Origin: Vallitalea longa
GTDB lineage: Bacteria > Bacillota > Clostridia > Lachnospirales > Vallitaleaceae
Assembly (NCBI RefSeq): GCF_027923465.1
Contig: NZ_BRLB01000009.1
Coordinates: 1-64,000, forward strand
Direction: 5' to 3'
Length of the DNA stretch: 64,000 nt
In this document: positions 53,390-61,845 of the stretch, one piece after another
Numbering within the stretch: the first letter of the stretch is position 1
Layout of the letters: the number at the start of each line of letters is the position of its first letter
The notes under the pieces: model-generated
The model's input: only the letters and a program-made list of their open reading frames with translations
What the model was told of the DNA's origin: nothing
The model's database searches: none
Program-made: the position numbers and the translations under genes

Positions 53390-55153
53390 ATGCAGAAAAG
53401 GAAGAATAAATCACAATCTGTTTTAAAAAAATATTTCAAAAAATATAAATTTCATTTTTTAATGGGTTTTTTTGCATTACTAGTAGTTGATATCTTTCAG
53501 TTACAGATACCAGTAATAACCGGTAACATTACTGATGGATTACAAAGTGGTTATTACGAATTCAGTAATCTGCTGAATCAGGTTCTTAACCTATTATTGA
53601 TAGGTGTTATCATATCAGGTTTTAGATTCGTTTGGAGATATTTTATCTTCGGTACATCTAGAAAAATAGAATATGGTCTTAGAAATGATTTTTTCGGACA
53701 TCTAGAGAAATTATCATTAAGATTCTTCAATGAACATAAAACAGGTGATCTGATGGCCCATGCCACTAATGATCTCAATGCCATAAGAATGATGGTAGGA
53801 CCAGGTGTTCTGATGTCTTTGGATGCTATTACATTATTGGTTTTGGTCATATATCAGATGATAACTAAAATAAGTCTTAATTTGACTTTGGTCGCTATAA
53901 TACCTTTACCGCTTATAGCTATAGGTGGCTTTTTTTTTGGTAAAGCCATAAGATCACGATTCAAAAATAAGCAGGAAGCTTTTGCCCATATGTCAGAAAT
54001 GGTTCAAGAAAATATTTCAGGAGTGCAAGTAGTAAAAGCTTTTGTACAAGAATCAAAGGAAATAAAAGCATTTAATAAGATTAATAAGGATAATTATAAT
54101 AAAAATATGCGTGTTATTAAGTTGCATGCAATCATGAATCCACTTGCTACGTTAGTAACAGGATTAAGTATAGCCATAGTACTTGGTTACGGAGGGTATA
54201 TGACTATGCTTGGTAACATATCTCTTGGTGATTTCGTTGCATTTACACAATATCTTCTTATGTTAGTATGGCCAATGATTGCATTTGGTTGGTGTATTAA
54301 CATAATGTCTCAAGGATTAGCTTCATTATCAAGATTTCAAAAAATACTAGATGAAAAACCAGAAATACTAGATGAAGGAACAGTCAAAGAAATTGAATCT
54401 ATCAAAGGTGATATCGCAATAAAAAATCTAACTTTCAATTATCCCGGTTCTGATATCAAGGATCTCGATAATATATCCATCACTGTCAACAAAGGTGAAA
54501 CCCTTGGAATAGTTGGGAGAACGGGAAGTGGTAAGACTACATTGGTGAATATGCTATTAAGAATGTATAATCCTCCAAGAGGAACTATTTTTATAGATAA
54601 TCAAGACATAATGAATATTCCACTAAAAGTCCTCAGACATTCTATAGGATACGTACCTCAAGATAATTTCTTGTTTTCAGATACTATATCTAGAAATATC
54701 GCTTTTGGTGTAATAGAAACAAGTGATGAATATATAGAATGTGCAGCAAGAAATGCTAATGTGCATGACAACATTATTGAATTTTCCCATAAATATGAGA
54801 CTATTGTTGGTGAAAGAGGAGTTACTTTATCAGGAGGACAAAAACAGCGTATATCCATAGCAAGGGCATTAATAAAAGATCCTGCAATAATGATTTTAGA
54901 TGATTCAGTATCAGCTGTAGATACTAATACTGAAGAACAGATACTTAGACATATAAAAGATGAGCGAAAAGACAAAACAACAATAATTATAGCTCACAGG
55001 ATATCGACTATACAAAATTCAGATAAGATCATTGTAATAGATGAAGGTAAAATTATAGAATCCGGAAATCATGAAAGTTTATTAGAGCAAAAAGGTCTGT
55101 ATTACAATATGGTTCAGAAGCAACAGCTCGAAAAAGAACTTGATAAGGAATAG
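53390..55153 (+). CDS. ABC exporter half, BmrC/YheI-like (degenerate ATP site)
   Basis: The 587-residue protein has a six-helix ABC_membrane domain and an ATPase domain with Walker A GRTGSGKTT near 376-384 and signature LSGGQKQR. The catalytic Glu after Walker B is replaced: IMILDDSVSAVD has Asp505. This loss in one partner, together with a normal signature, matches BmrC of Bacillus heterodimeric multidrug exporters. The gene is followed by its partner after 11 bases and has a length close to YheI (585 residues). Confidence 0.88.
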   Translation: MQKRKNKSQSVLKKYFKKYKFHFLMGFFALLVVDIFQLQIPVITGNITDGLQSGYYEFSNLLNQVLNLLLIGVIISGFRFVWRYFIFGTSRKIEYGLRNDFFGHLEKLSLRFFNEHKTGDLMAHATNDLNAIRMMVGPGVLMSLDAITLLVLVIYQMITKISLNLTLVAIIPLPLIAIGGFFFGKAIRSRFKNKQEAFAHMSEMVQENISGVQVVKAFVQESKEIKAFNKINKDNYNKNMRVIKLHAIMNPLATLVTGLSIAIVLGYGGYMTMLGNISLGDFVAFTQYLLMLVWPMIAFGWCINIMSQGLASLSRFQKILDEKPEILDEGTVKEIESIKGDIAIKNLTFNYPGSDIKDLDNISITVNKGETLGIVGRTGSGKTTLVNMLLRMYNPPRGTIFIDNQDIMNIPLKVLRHSIGYVPQDNFLFSDTISRNIAFGVIETSDEYIECAARNANVHDNIIEFSHKYETIVGERGVTLSGGQKQRISIARALIKDPAIMILDDSVSAVDTNTEEQILRHIKDERKDKTTIIIAHRISTIQNSDKIIVIDEGKIIESGNHESLLEQKGLYYNMVQKQQLEKELDKE

Positions 55154-55164
55154 GAGGCTTTTAT

Positions 55165-57234
55165 ATGCATGATAATGAAGAAGTTGAAATAAAAAAAGGA
55201 TATGACAAACAGCTTCTGAAAAGACTTTTAGCATATGCTAAACCATATATGGCATGGATAACTGTATCTTTGATTTTATTAATAGGTGTAGTGGGAGCTG
55301 ACCTAGTAAAACCTATACTTGTTGGTAATGCTGTTGATGACATAATCACTAAATATGATACTATGTATTCTATTGTTGATGAAGATACAGAAGGAGCTAT
55401 TAAAGTAAAAGATGTTTATCTAGTGTCAGACGAAAAAAATAAATATACAGAAGCCAGAAAAGCTGGAATTATCTATGATGATGCTTATGAAAAACCATAT
55501 TTCCTAATTAGTGATATTGATATTTCTGAAATAAGCTTATTGAGTAATGTCCAAAAAGTATCCTCTAAGGATGGTAAATATTATATCAGTTACAATAATG
55601 TGAAAAAAGAGGTAATTTCCCTGAATGATGGAGAAATTGGATTACTTAGAAATGATCATATTAATGGATTAGTAAAGATAACGATTATATTTATTGTTGT
55701 ATTAATATTAGGTTTGGTCATTACCTATTTACAGACAATATTACTTAATTACACAGGGCAAAAGATAATCTATAATATAAGGAATGATGTATTTACCCAT
55801 ATACAAAATTTATCGATACAATTTTTTAATAATAATCCGGTAGGAAAATTAGTGACTAGAGTAACTAACGATACGGAAACTCTGAATGAGATGTATACCA
55901 GTGTTATAGTTAACTCTGTAAAGAGTGTTTTAATGCTTACTGGTATATCTGTTATGATGTTCATACTTGAATGGAGGTTGACTTTAGCAATATTCCTAGT
56001 TATACCTTTATTAATAATTTCAACTATGTTATTCAGACATTTTTCAAGAAAAGCTTATCGTGAAGTCAGGACTAAAGTGGCAGCAATCAATGCATTTTTA
56101 TCAGAACATATATCAGGCATGAGAATCGTACAGATATTCTCTCAAGAAAAAAGAAAAATGAACGAATTCAAAAAAGCTAATGGAGAATTAAAGAACGCTA
56201 ATATGAAACAACTGATAGTTTTTGGTGTTTACAGACCTTCTATGTATTTGATATATGTAATAGGATTGGCGATTGTTTTGACTTATGGTGGTAATATGGT
56301 TATAAAAGGTACCATGTCAATAGGAAAACTTATTATCTTCATACAGTATATATCCAACTTTTTTGACCCTATACAACAGTTGGCAGAGCAGTTCAATATT
56401 CTACAATCTGCTATGGCTTCTTCAGAAAAAATCTTTACATTGTTGGACGAAGACTCTATTATAGATAATAAAGAAGATTCTATTAAGTTAGATAAAATTA
56501 ATGGAAACATAGAATTCAAGAATGTTTGGTTTGCCTATAATGAAGGTGAATGGGTACTGAAAGATGTATCATTTAGAGTTAGTCCTGGGGAAACAGTAGC
56601 ATTTGTAGGGGCTACGGGAGCAGGAAAAACGTCAATACTTAATCTCATAAGCAGATATTATGATATCCAAAAAGGTGAAATACTAATCGATGGGTATAAC
56701 GTAAAAGATTTAGACCTAAAATGCTTAAGGTCAAGTATAGGACAGATGCTTCAAGATGTATTTCTGTTTACTGGGAATATAAATAGTAATGTTAGATTGA
56801 AAAATAATGAAATAACTGACGGAAAGATTAAAAAAGCTTCTAAATATGTAAATGCAGATAAATTCATACAGAAATTACCAGATAAGTACAATGAGAAAGT
56901 ATACGAGAGAGGGGCTACTTTTTCATCAGGACAAAGGCAGTTGTTGTCATTTGCAAGAACTCTTGCATTCAGCCCATCAATACTGATATTGGATGAGGCA
57001 ACAGCCAATATTGATACTGAAACGGAACTGCTCATACAGGATGCATTGTATAAATTAATGGAAGGAAGGACAACTCTTGTAGTTGCACATAGATTATCCA
57101 CTATACAACATGCAGACAAAATAATAGTTCTTCATAAAGGAAGAGTTAGAGAAATAGGTAATCACCAGGAATTATTGGCAAAAAAAGGCATATATCACAA
57201 TTTATATGAATTGCAATATCAGGAGATTAATTAG
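55165..57234 (+). CDS. ABC exporter half, BmrD/YheH-like (catalytic ATP site)
   Basis: The 689-residue partner has a roughly 110-residue insert (about 55-165) between membrane helices 1 and 2 that should lie outside the cell, as in BmrD. Its Walker A is GATGAGKTS and Walker B ILILDEATANID has the catalytic Glu611, while the signature is changed to FSSGQRQ. Thus the working ATP site combines this Walker B with the signature of the other half. It exports hydrophobic drugs or peptides by analogy; the real substrate is unknown. Confidence 0.88.
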   Translation: MHDNEEVEIKKGYDKQLLKRLLAYAKPYMAWITVSLILLIGVVGADLVKPILVGNAVDDIITKYDTMYSIVDEDTEGAIKVKDVYLVSDEKNKYTEARKAGIIYDDAYEKPYFLISDIDISEISLLSNVQKVSSKDGKYYISYNNVKKEVISLNDGEIGLLRNDHINGLVKITIIFIVVLILGLVITYLQTILLNYTGQKIIYNIRNDVFTHIQNLSIQFFNNNPVGKLVTRVTNDTETLNEMYTSVIVNSVKSVLMLTGISVMMFILEWRLTLAIFLVIPLLIISTMLFRHFSRKAYREVRTKVAAINAFLSEHISGMRIVQIFSQEKRKMNEFKKANGELKNANMKQLIVFGVYRPSMYLIYVIGLAIVLTYGGNMVIKGTMSIGKLIIFIQYISNFFDPIQQLAEQFNILQSAMASSEKIFTLLDEDSIIDNKEDSIKLDKINGNIEFKNVWFAYNEGEWVLKDVSFRVSPGETVAFVGATGAGKTSILNLISRYYDIQKGEILIDGYNVKDLDLKCLRSSIGQMLQDVFLFTGNINSNVRLKNNEITDGKIKKASKYVNADKFIQKLPDKYNEKVYERGATFSSGQRQLLSFARTLAFSPSILILDEATANIDTETELLIQDALYKLMEGRTTLVVAHRLSTIQHADKIIVLHKGRVREIGNHQELLAKKGIYHNLYELQYQEIN

Positions 57235-57295
57235 TATAATATAAGATATGAAGGTGGAAGGTGTTAATAGAAGATTACAGAAGGAATGATTATGG

Positions 57296-59158
57296 ATGTT
57301 TGATATAGAAGAAGAATTGAAAAAACTACCCATGAAACCGGGAGTTTACTTGATGAAGGATATATATGGGAATATTATATATGTTGGTAAAGCGATAAAA
57401 CTTAGAAACAGGGTCAGACAATATTTTCGTAAGTCAACCAATCATTCTAGTAAAATTAAAAAAATGGTTACCATGATAAAGTCATTTGAGTATATAGTGA
57501 CAGATTCTGAACTGGAAGCCCTTATTCTAGAGTGTAATCTAATCAAAAAACATAGACCCAAATATAATACGTTACTTAAGGATGATAAATCATATCCATA
57601 TATAAAAGTAACTGTCAACGAGAAATATCCTAGAATCATTTATGCACGAAAGCTTAAAAAAGATAAAGCTAAATATTTCGGACCTTATACCAATGTAAAA
57701 GGTGCAAAAGATACTATTGAAGTAATTACCAAGATATGGAAGATAAGGACTTGCAATAAAAACCTACCAAAAGAAATAGGGAAGAGCAGACCTTGTCTCA
57801 ATTACCATATCAATAAATGTCATGCTCCTTGTCAAGATTATATCAACGAACAGGAATATAGGAAATTGATAGCAGAAATATTGGAATTCCTCAACGGTAA
57901 ATACGATAAAGTCATAAACATATTAAAAGATAAAATGGAAAAAGCAGCTGAAGAATTAGACTTCGAAAAAGCAGCGGAATATAGAGATCATATGGCAAGT
58001 GTTAATAGTATTGCATGTAAACAAAAGATCATAAATGCTTCAATGGAAGATCAAGATGTAATTGCTTTTGCAAAAGCTCATGACGAAGCATTGGTTCAAG
58101 TATATTTTGTTAGAAACGGCAAATTAATAGGTAGAGAACATTTTCACCTTGATGGAGTGGAAGAACTACATAGACGTCAAGTGATGACAGAATTCGTTAA
58201 GCAATTTTATTCAGGAACTCCATTCATACCGAAAGAAATCATCCTCCAAGAGGATATAGACGAAGCTAATATAATCAATGCTTGGCTGTCCAGTAAAAAA
58301 GGACAGAAAGTCTATATAAAAGTTCCACAAAAAGGTGAAAAACATAAACTGGTGGAATTGGCAGCCAACAATGCTTTACTTACCTTCGAGCAATTTGGTG
58401 AAAAAATGCGAAAAGAAGACATGAGAACTAAAGGTGCTGTAAAAGAAATTGTGGATATACTTGGTATTGATGATGAAGTCAAGAGATTAGAGGCATATGA
58501 TATATCTAATATACATGGTTTCGAATCAGTCGGGTCCATGGTTGTCTTTGAAGACGGTAAGCCAAAGAGAAGCGATTATAGAAAATTCCGTATAAAATCA
58601 GTAAAAGGTCCTGATGATTATAAAAGCATGGAAGAAGTCTTGACAAGAAGATTTACCCATGCCCTAGAAGAGCAAAAAGAGATGCTTATAAAAAAACAAG
58701 ACCTGAGTCTAGGAAAATTCACGAGATTACCTAACCTAATACTTATGGATGGAGGAAAAGGTCAAGTCAATATCGCTTTGAAGGTTTTAGATGCAATGGG
58801 TCTATCCATACCTGTTTGTGGAATGGTAAAAGATGATAAGCATAGGACAAGAGGAATCTTTTATAATAACATAGAGTATAATATTGACAAGGACAGCGAA
58901 GGTTTTAAACTTATAACAAGAATTCAAGATGAAGCGCATAGATTTGCTATAGAATATCATAGAAAATTAAGAAGTAAAAATGCTATTCAATCTATATTGG
59001 ATGACATTGAAGGTATTGGTCCGAAGCGGAGGGTGAATCTGATTAAGTACTTTGGTTCGGTTGAAAAGATAAAAGAAACGACTGTTGATGAATTGGAAAA
59101 AGTTGAAGGTATAAATAGAAAAGTCGCTCAGACCATATATGATTTTTTCCATAATTAG
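57296..59158 (+). CDS. uvrC: Excinuclease ABC subunit C
   Basis: The 620-residue protein has a GIY-YIG nuclease domain at about 12-90 (PGVYLMKDIYGNIIYVGKA), a Cys-rich stretch (CLNYHINKCHAPCQDY), a UVR motif (KAAEELDFEKAAEYRDHM), an RNase H-like C-terminal nuclease (AYDISNIHGFESVGSMVVFE) and helix-hairpin-helix repeats (IEGIGPKRRVNLIKYFG). It cuts both sides of bulky DNA lesions with UvrAB, encoded elsewhere. Its start fits the family alignment. Confidence 0.95.
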   Translation: MFDIEEELKKLPMKPGVYLMKDIYGNIIYVGKAIKLRNRVRQYFRKSTNHSSKIKKMVTMIKSFEYIVTDSELEALILECNLIKKHRPKYNTLLKDDKSYPYIKVTVNEKYPRIIYARKLKKDKAKYFGPYTNVKGAKDTIEVITKIWKIRTCNKNLPKEIGKSRPCLNYHINKCHAPCQDYINEQEYRKLIAEILEFLNGKYDKVINILKDKMEKAAEELDFEKAAEYRDHMASVNSIACKQKIINASMEDQDVIAFAKAHDEALVQVYFVRNGKLIGREHFHLDGVEELHRRQVMTEFVKQFYSGTPFIPKEIILQEDIDEANIINAWLSSKKGQKVYIKVPQKGEKHKLVELAANNALLTFEQFGEKMRKEDMRTKGAVKEIVDILGIDDEVKRLEAYDISNIHGFESVGSMVVFEDGKPKRSDYRKFRIKSVKGPDDYKSMEEVLTRRFTHALEEQKEMLIKKQDLSLGKFTRLPNLILMDGGKGQVNIALKVLDAMGLSIPVCGMVKDDKHRTRGIFYNNIEYNIDKDSEGFKLITRIQDEAHRFAIEYHRKLRSKNAIQSILDDIEGIGPKRRVNLIKYFGSVEKIKETTVDELEKVEGINRKVAQTIYDFFHN

Positions 59159-59267
59159 ATTAACCAAACTGATTTATAACTTTAATTAATTCATTGATAA
59201 AAAAATATAATGATAAATATTTTATAATATGCTAAAATATTAAAAAGATAGCTTAGGAGGCATTCTT

Positions 59268-60215
59268 ATGTACACAGTGAAATTGACTAAATTAGTTGAT
59301 AAGATGAAACTTAAAAATTTAACTCCAGAAGTAGATATTGAAAACATCGTAATTAATCATTCTGATATTAATAGACCCGCTTTACAGTTAGCAGGATTTT
59401 TTGATTATTTTGATTCAGAACGTGTTCAGATCATAGGTAAAGTAGAAGTGACTTACTTAGAGAAAATGGATAAGGAAGCAAGAAAAGAAGTACTGAATAC
59501 CTTATTTTCAAGAAAGATACCTTGCTTGATATTATCAAGAGAATTAGAACCCTTTGACGATATGTTAGAAATGGCTATAGCCAATAATGTACCTATACTA
59601 CAGACCAAAAAGACTACTTCAGCTTTTATGGCTGAAATAATAAGATGGTTAAGTGTACAATTGGCACCTAGAATATCAATACATGGTGTATTGGTAGATG
59701 TTTACGGCGAAGGTGTATTGATAATGGGTGAAAGTGGAATTGGAAAAAGCGAGTCTGCCCTTGAACTCATAAAAAGAGGTCACCGTCTAGTTGCAGATGA
59801 TGTTGTAGAAATAAAGAAAGTATCAGAACAAACACTATTAGGCTCATCACCAGATATAATCAGACACTTCATAGAGCTTAGAGGTATTGGTATAATTGAT
59901 GTGAAGACCTTATTTGGTGTTGAATCAGTGAAGAAAATTCAAAACATAGATTTGGTAATTAAATTGGAACTATGGAATCCTGAAAAAGAATACGATAGGT
60001 TAGGCTTGAAAGAAGAATATATAGAGATTCTAGGAAACAAAGTAATATGTCACTCTATACCTATACGTCCAGGAAGAAATATTGCTATCATTGTAGAGTC
60101 AGCAGCTATAAACCATAGACAGAAACAAATGGGGTATAATGCTGCAAGTGATTTGGTTAATAGGGTAAGCGGTAATTTAAAACGCAGAAATGAAGAAAGA
60201 GATATAAAAAGATAA
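59268..60215 (+). CDS. hprK: HPr kinase/phosphorylase
   Basis: The 315-residue enzyme has Walker A GESGIGKSES and the HprK signature ELRGIGIIDVKTLFG, with a DDVVEI segment after the nucleotide site. It phosphorylates Ser46 of HPr to trigger CcpA-dependent carbon catabolite control. TTAGGAGG precedes the ATG, and the glucokinase gene follows after 18 bases, so both carbon-sensing genes form one operon. Confidence 0.95.
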   Translation: MYTVKLTKLVDKMKLKNLTPEVDIENIVINHSDINRPALQLAGFFDYFDSERVQIIGKVEVTYLEKMDKEARKEVLNTLFSRKIPCLILSRELEPFDDMLEMAIANNVPILQTKKTTSAFMAEIIRWLSVQLAPRISIHGVLVDVYGEGVLIMGESGIGKSESALELIKRGHRLVADDVVEIKKVSEQTLLGSSPDIIRHFIELRGIGIIDVKTLFGVESVKKIQNIDLVIKLELWNPEKEYDRLGLKEEYIEILGNKVICHSIPIRPGRNIAIIVESAAINHRQKQMGYNAASDLVNRVSGNLKRRNEERDIKR

Positions 60216-60233
60216 TAATTTAAGGAGGACTAC

Positions 60234-61193
60234 ATGTATAACATTGGAATTGATTTAGGAGGAACAAATATAGCAGCCGCGATAGTTGCAGAAGATGGTA
60301 CAATTATTAGAAAAGGTTCTACACCAACACTTAGGGAAAGGGAATATCAACCTATTCTAAAAGATATGGCAATGTTAGCCTTAAAACTAATTGAAGAAGA
60401 AGGAATAAATCTTGAAGACATACATTCCATAGGTGTAGGGAGTCCTGGAACACCAGACCCAGAAAACGGTATTATCGTGTATACCAATAATTTGAATTTC
60501 AAGAACACACCAATTAGAGATGAAATAAGAAAGTATATCGACAAACCGGTATACCTTGGAAATGATGCTAATGTTGCAGCTCTAGGAGAATATGAATGTG
60601 GAGCTGGAGTAGGTTATAAGGACCTTGTAGCCATTACACTTGGTACAGGTGTAGGTAGCGGCGTCATAATTGATGAAAAAATTATAGACGGTAGTTTTAA
60701 TGGCGGAGCAGAACTTGGACATGTATCTATTGATTTTAATGGAATAACATGTAGTTGCGGCAGAAAAGGTTGTTGGGAACAATATTCATCAGCTACAGCT
60801 TTGATAAGAGATGCAAAAGAAGCAGCAGCCCAAAATACTGACTCTCTACTTTATAAGATGGTAGATGGGGACTTAGATAAGATGAATGCTAAAATTCCTT
60901 TTGATGCTGCACAAGCAGGAGATGAAGTTGCAGGTGCTGTAATAGATAATTATGTCAAACTTCTAGCAGTTGGAATCGTTAATGTTATCAATATATTCCA
61001 ACCAGAAATTATTGTTCTAGGTGGTGGAGTATCAGCTCAAGGAGATAATCTGATTAAACCATTGAAAAAAGAAATAATCAATGAAATATATGGTGGAGAA
61101 GAAGCATTCAAAACCAAGGTTCAAGTAGCCAAATTAGGTAACGATGCTGGAATTATAGGTGCTGCTATGTTATATAGAGCTTATGAAAAATAA
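60234..61193 (+). CDS. glcK: ROK-family glucokinase
   Basis: The 319-residue kinase starts with the ATP-binding motif GIDLGGTNIAAAIV, has the sugar-binding GNDANVAALGE and the ROK zinc motif CSCGRKGCWEQ. It phosphorylates glucose to glucose 6-phosphate. AAGGAGG lies just upstream and it follows hprK closely. In this cell it would handle glucose released from isomalto-oligosaccharides by the GH66 enzyme. Confidence 0.92.
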   Translation: MYNIGIDLGGTNIAAAIVAEDGTIIRKGSTPTLREREYQPILKDMAMLALKLIEEEGINLEDIHSIGVGSPGTPDPENGIIVYTNNLNFKNTPIRDEIRKYIDKPVYLGNDANVAALGEYECGAGVGYKDLVAITLGTGVGSGVIIDEKIIDGSFNGGAELGHVSIDFNGITCSCGRKGCWEQYSSATALIRDAKEAAAQNTDSLLYKMVDGDLDKMNAKIPFDAAQAGDEVAGAVIDNYVKLLAVGIVNVINIFQPEIIVLGGGVSAQGDNLIKPLKKEIINEIYGGEEAFKTKVQVAKLGNDAGIIGAAMLYRAYEK

Positions 61194-61197
61194 AAAT

Positions 61198-61222
61198 ATA
61201 GGAGCTTCTTCTATCTTTTTAT
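61198..61222 (+). terminator. Terminator of hprK-glcK
   Basis: ATAGGAG (61198-61204) pairs with CTTCTAT (61208-61214) with one G-U pair around a CTT loop, followed by CTTTTTATT. Confidence 0.6.
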
Positions 61223-61381
61223 TCTACAAAAACAAACTTCTAAGTTTTTATTTACCTGTATTAAATAAAAAGTGAAAAAGTTGAGTTAATTATTAAGGAC
61301 TTTAGTATATTAATTATATTAAAGTCTTTAAAATTATTGAATTGATTTTGATAATCTTTTTCAATAAATTACTTTTTATTA

Positions 61382-61410
61382 TTGACAATGATTATCATTT
61401 TTGATATTAT
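61382..61410 (+). promoter_or_regulatory. feoA promoter with Fur box
   Basis: TTGACA (61382-61387) and TATTAT (61405-61410) are 17 bases apart. TGACAATGATTATCA (61383-61397) matches the 7-1-7 Fur consensus TGATAATNATTATCA at all informative positions except one and overlaps the -35 box, so Fur with iron should block transcription. Confidence 0.8.
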
Positions 61411-61508
61411 AGACTTATAAATGAATACCATGTCTTATTATGTTAGAGCATTGTAATATGGTATAAACGAATTGAAATATCCATTAATAAATAAGGGAAG
61501 TGAATATT

Positions 61509-61721
61509 ATGATTTTATCGAAAGCAAAGTTAAATAAAGAATATACAGTAAATTCAATATCAGGGAAAGATGATATGGTAAGATTCCTTTTTTCTTTAGG
61601 ATGTTATGAAGGTGAAAAAGTAACTATTATTTCAAAAGTTGCAACAAATTACATTATTAATATAAAAGATAGTCGTTATGGTATTGACGAACAGTTAGCT
61701 AAGATAATTCAAGTTGCTTAA
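61509..61721 (+). CDS. feoA: Ferrous iron transport protein A
   Basis: The 70-residue SH3-like protein (MVRFLFSLGCYEGEKVTIIS, then GIDEQLAKIIQV) is the FeoA partner of the FeoB iron channel. I chose the ATG at 61509 because GGGAAG lies eight bases upstream; the GTG at 61500 overlaps that site. Confidence 0.88.
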   Translation: MILSKAKLNKEYTVNSISGKDDMVRFLFSLGCYEGEKVTIISKVATNYIINIKDSRYGIDEQLAKIIQVA

Positions 61722-61784
61722 TTTTAACATAATATAATTAAATACAGAATATTAGGGGTTGTTATCTATTTAAGCGGACTAATG

Positions 61785-61810
61785 TTATCATTTGATGAGA
61801 ATGATAATCA
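61785..61810 (+). promoter_or_regulatory. Second Fur-box-like element before feoB
   Basis: TGAGAATGATAATCA (61796-61810) fits the Fur 7-1-7 box with two mismatches. An 8-bp inverted repeat, TTATCATT (61785-61792) with AATGATAA (61800-61807), overlaps it. It suggests feoB has separate iron control or two Fur sites. Confidence 0.6.
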
Positions 61811-61845
61811 ATATTATAAAATAAAAGGGAAAAAGGTGGTATAAT

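Larger units (their letters stand above)
61194..61508 (+). other. Intergenic region with hairpins and iron promoter
   Basis: Contains the glcK terminator (61198-61222), a second 12-bp stem without T-run (TTAAGGACTTTA 61293-61304 with TAAAGTCTTTAA 61320-61331), and the Fur-box promoter of feoA (61382-61410). No additional gene was seen. Confidence 0.6.
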
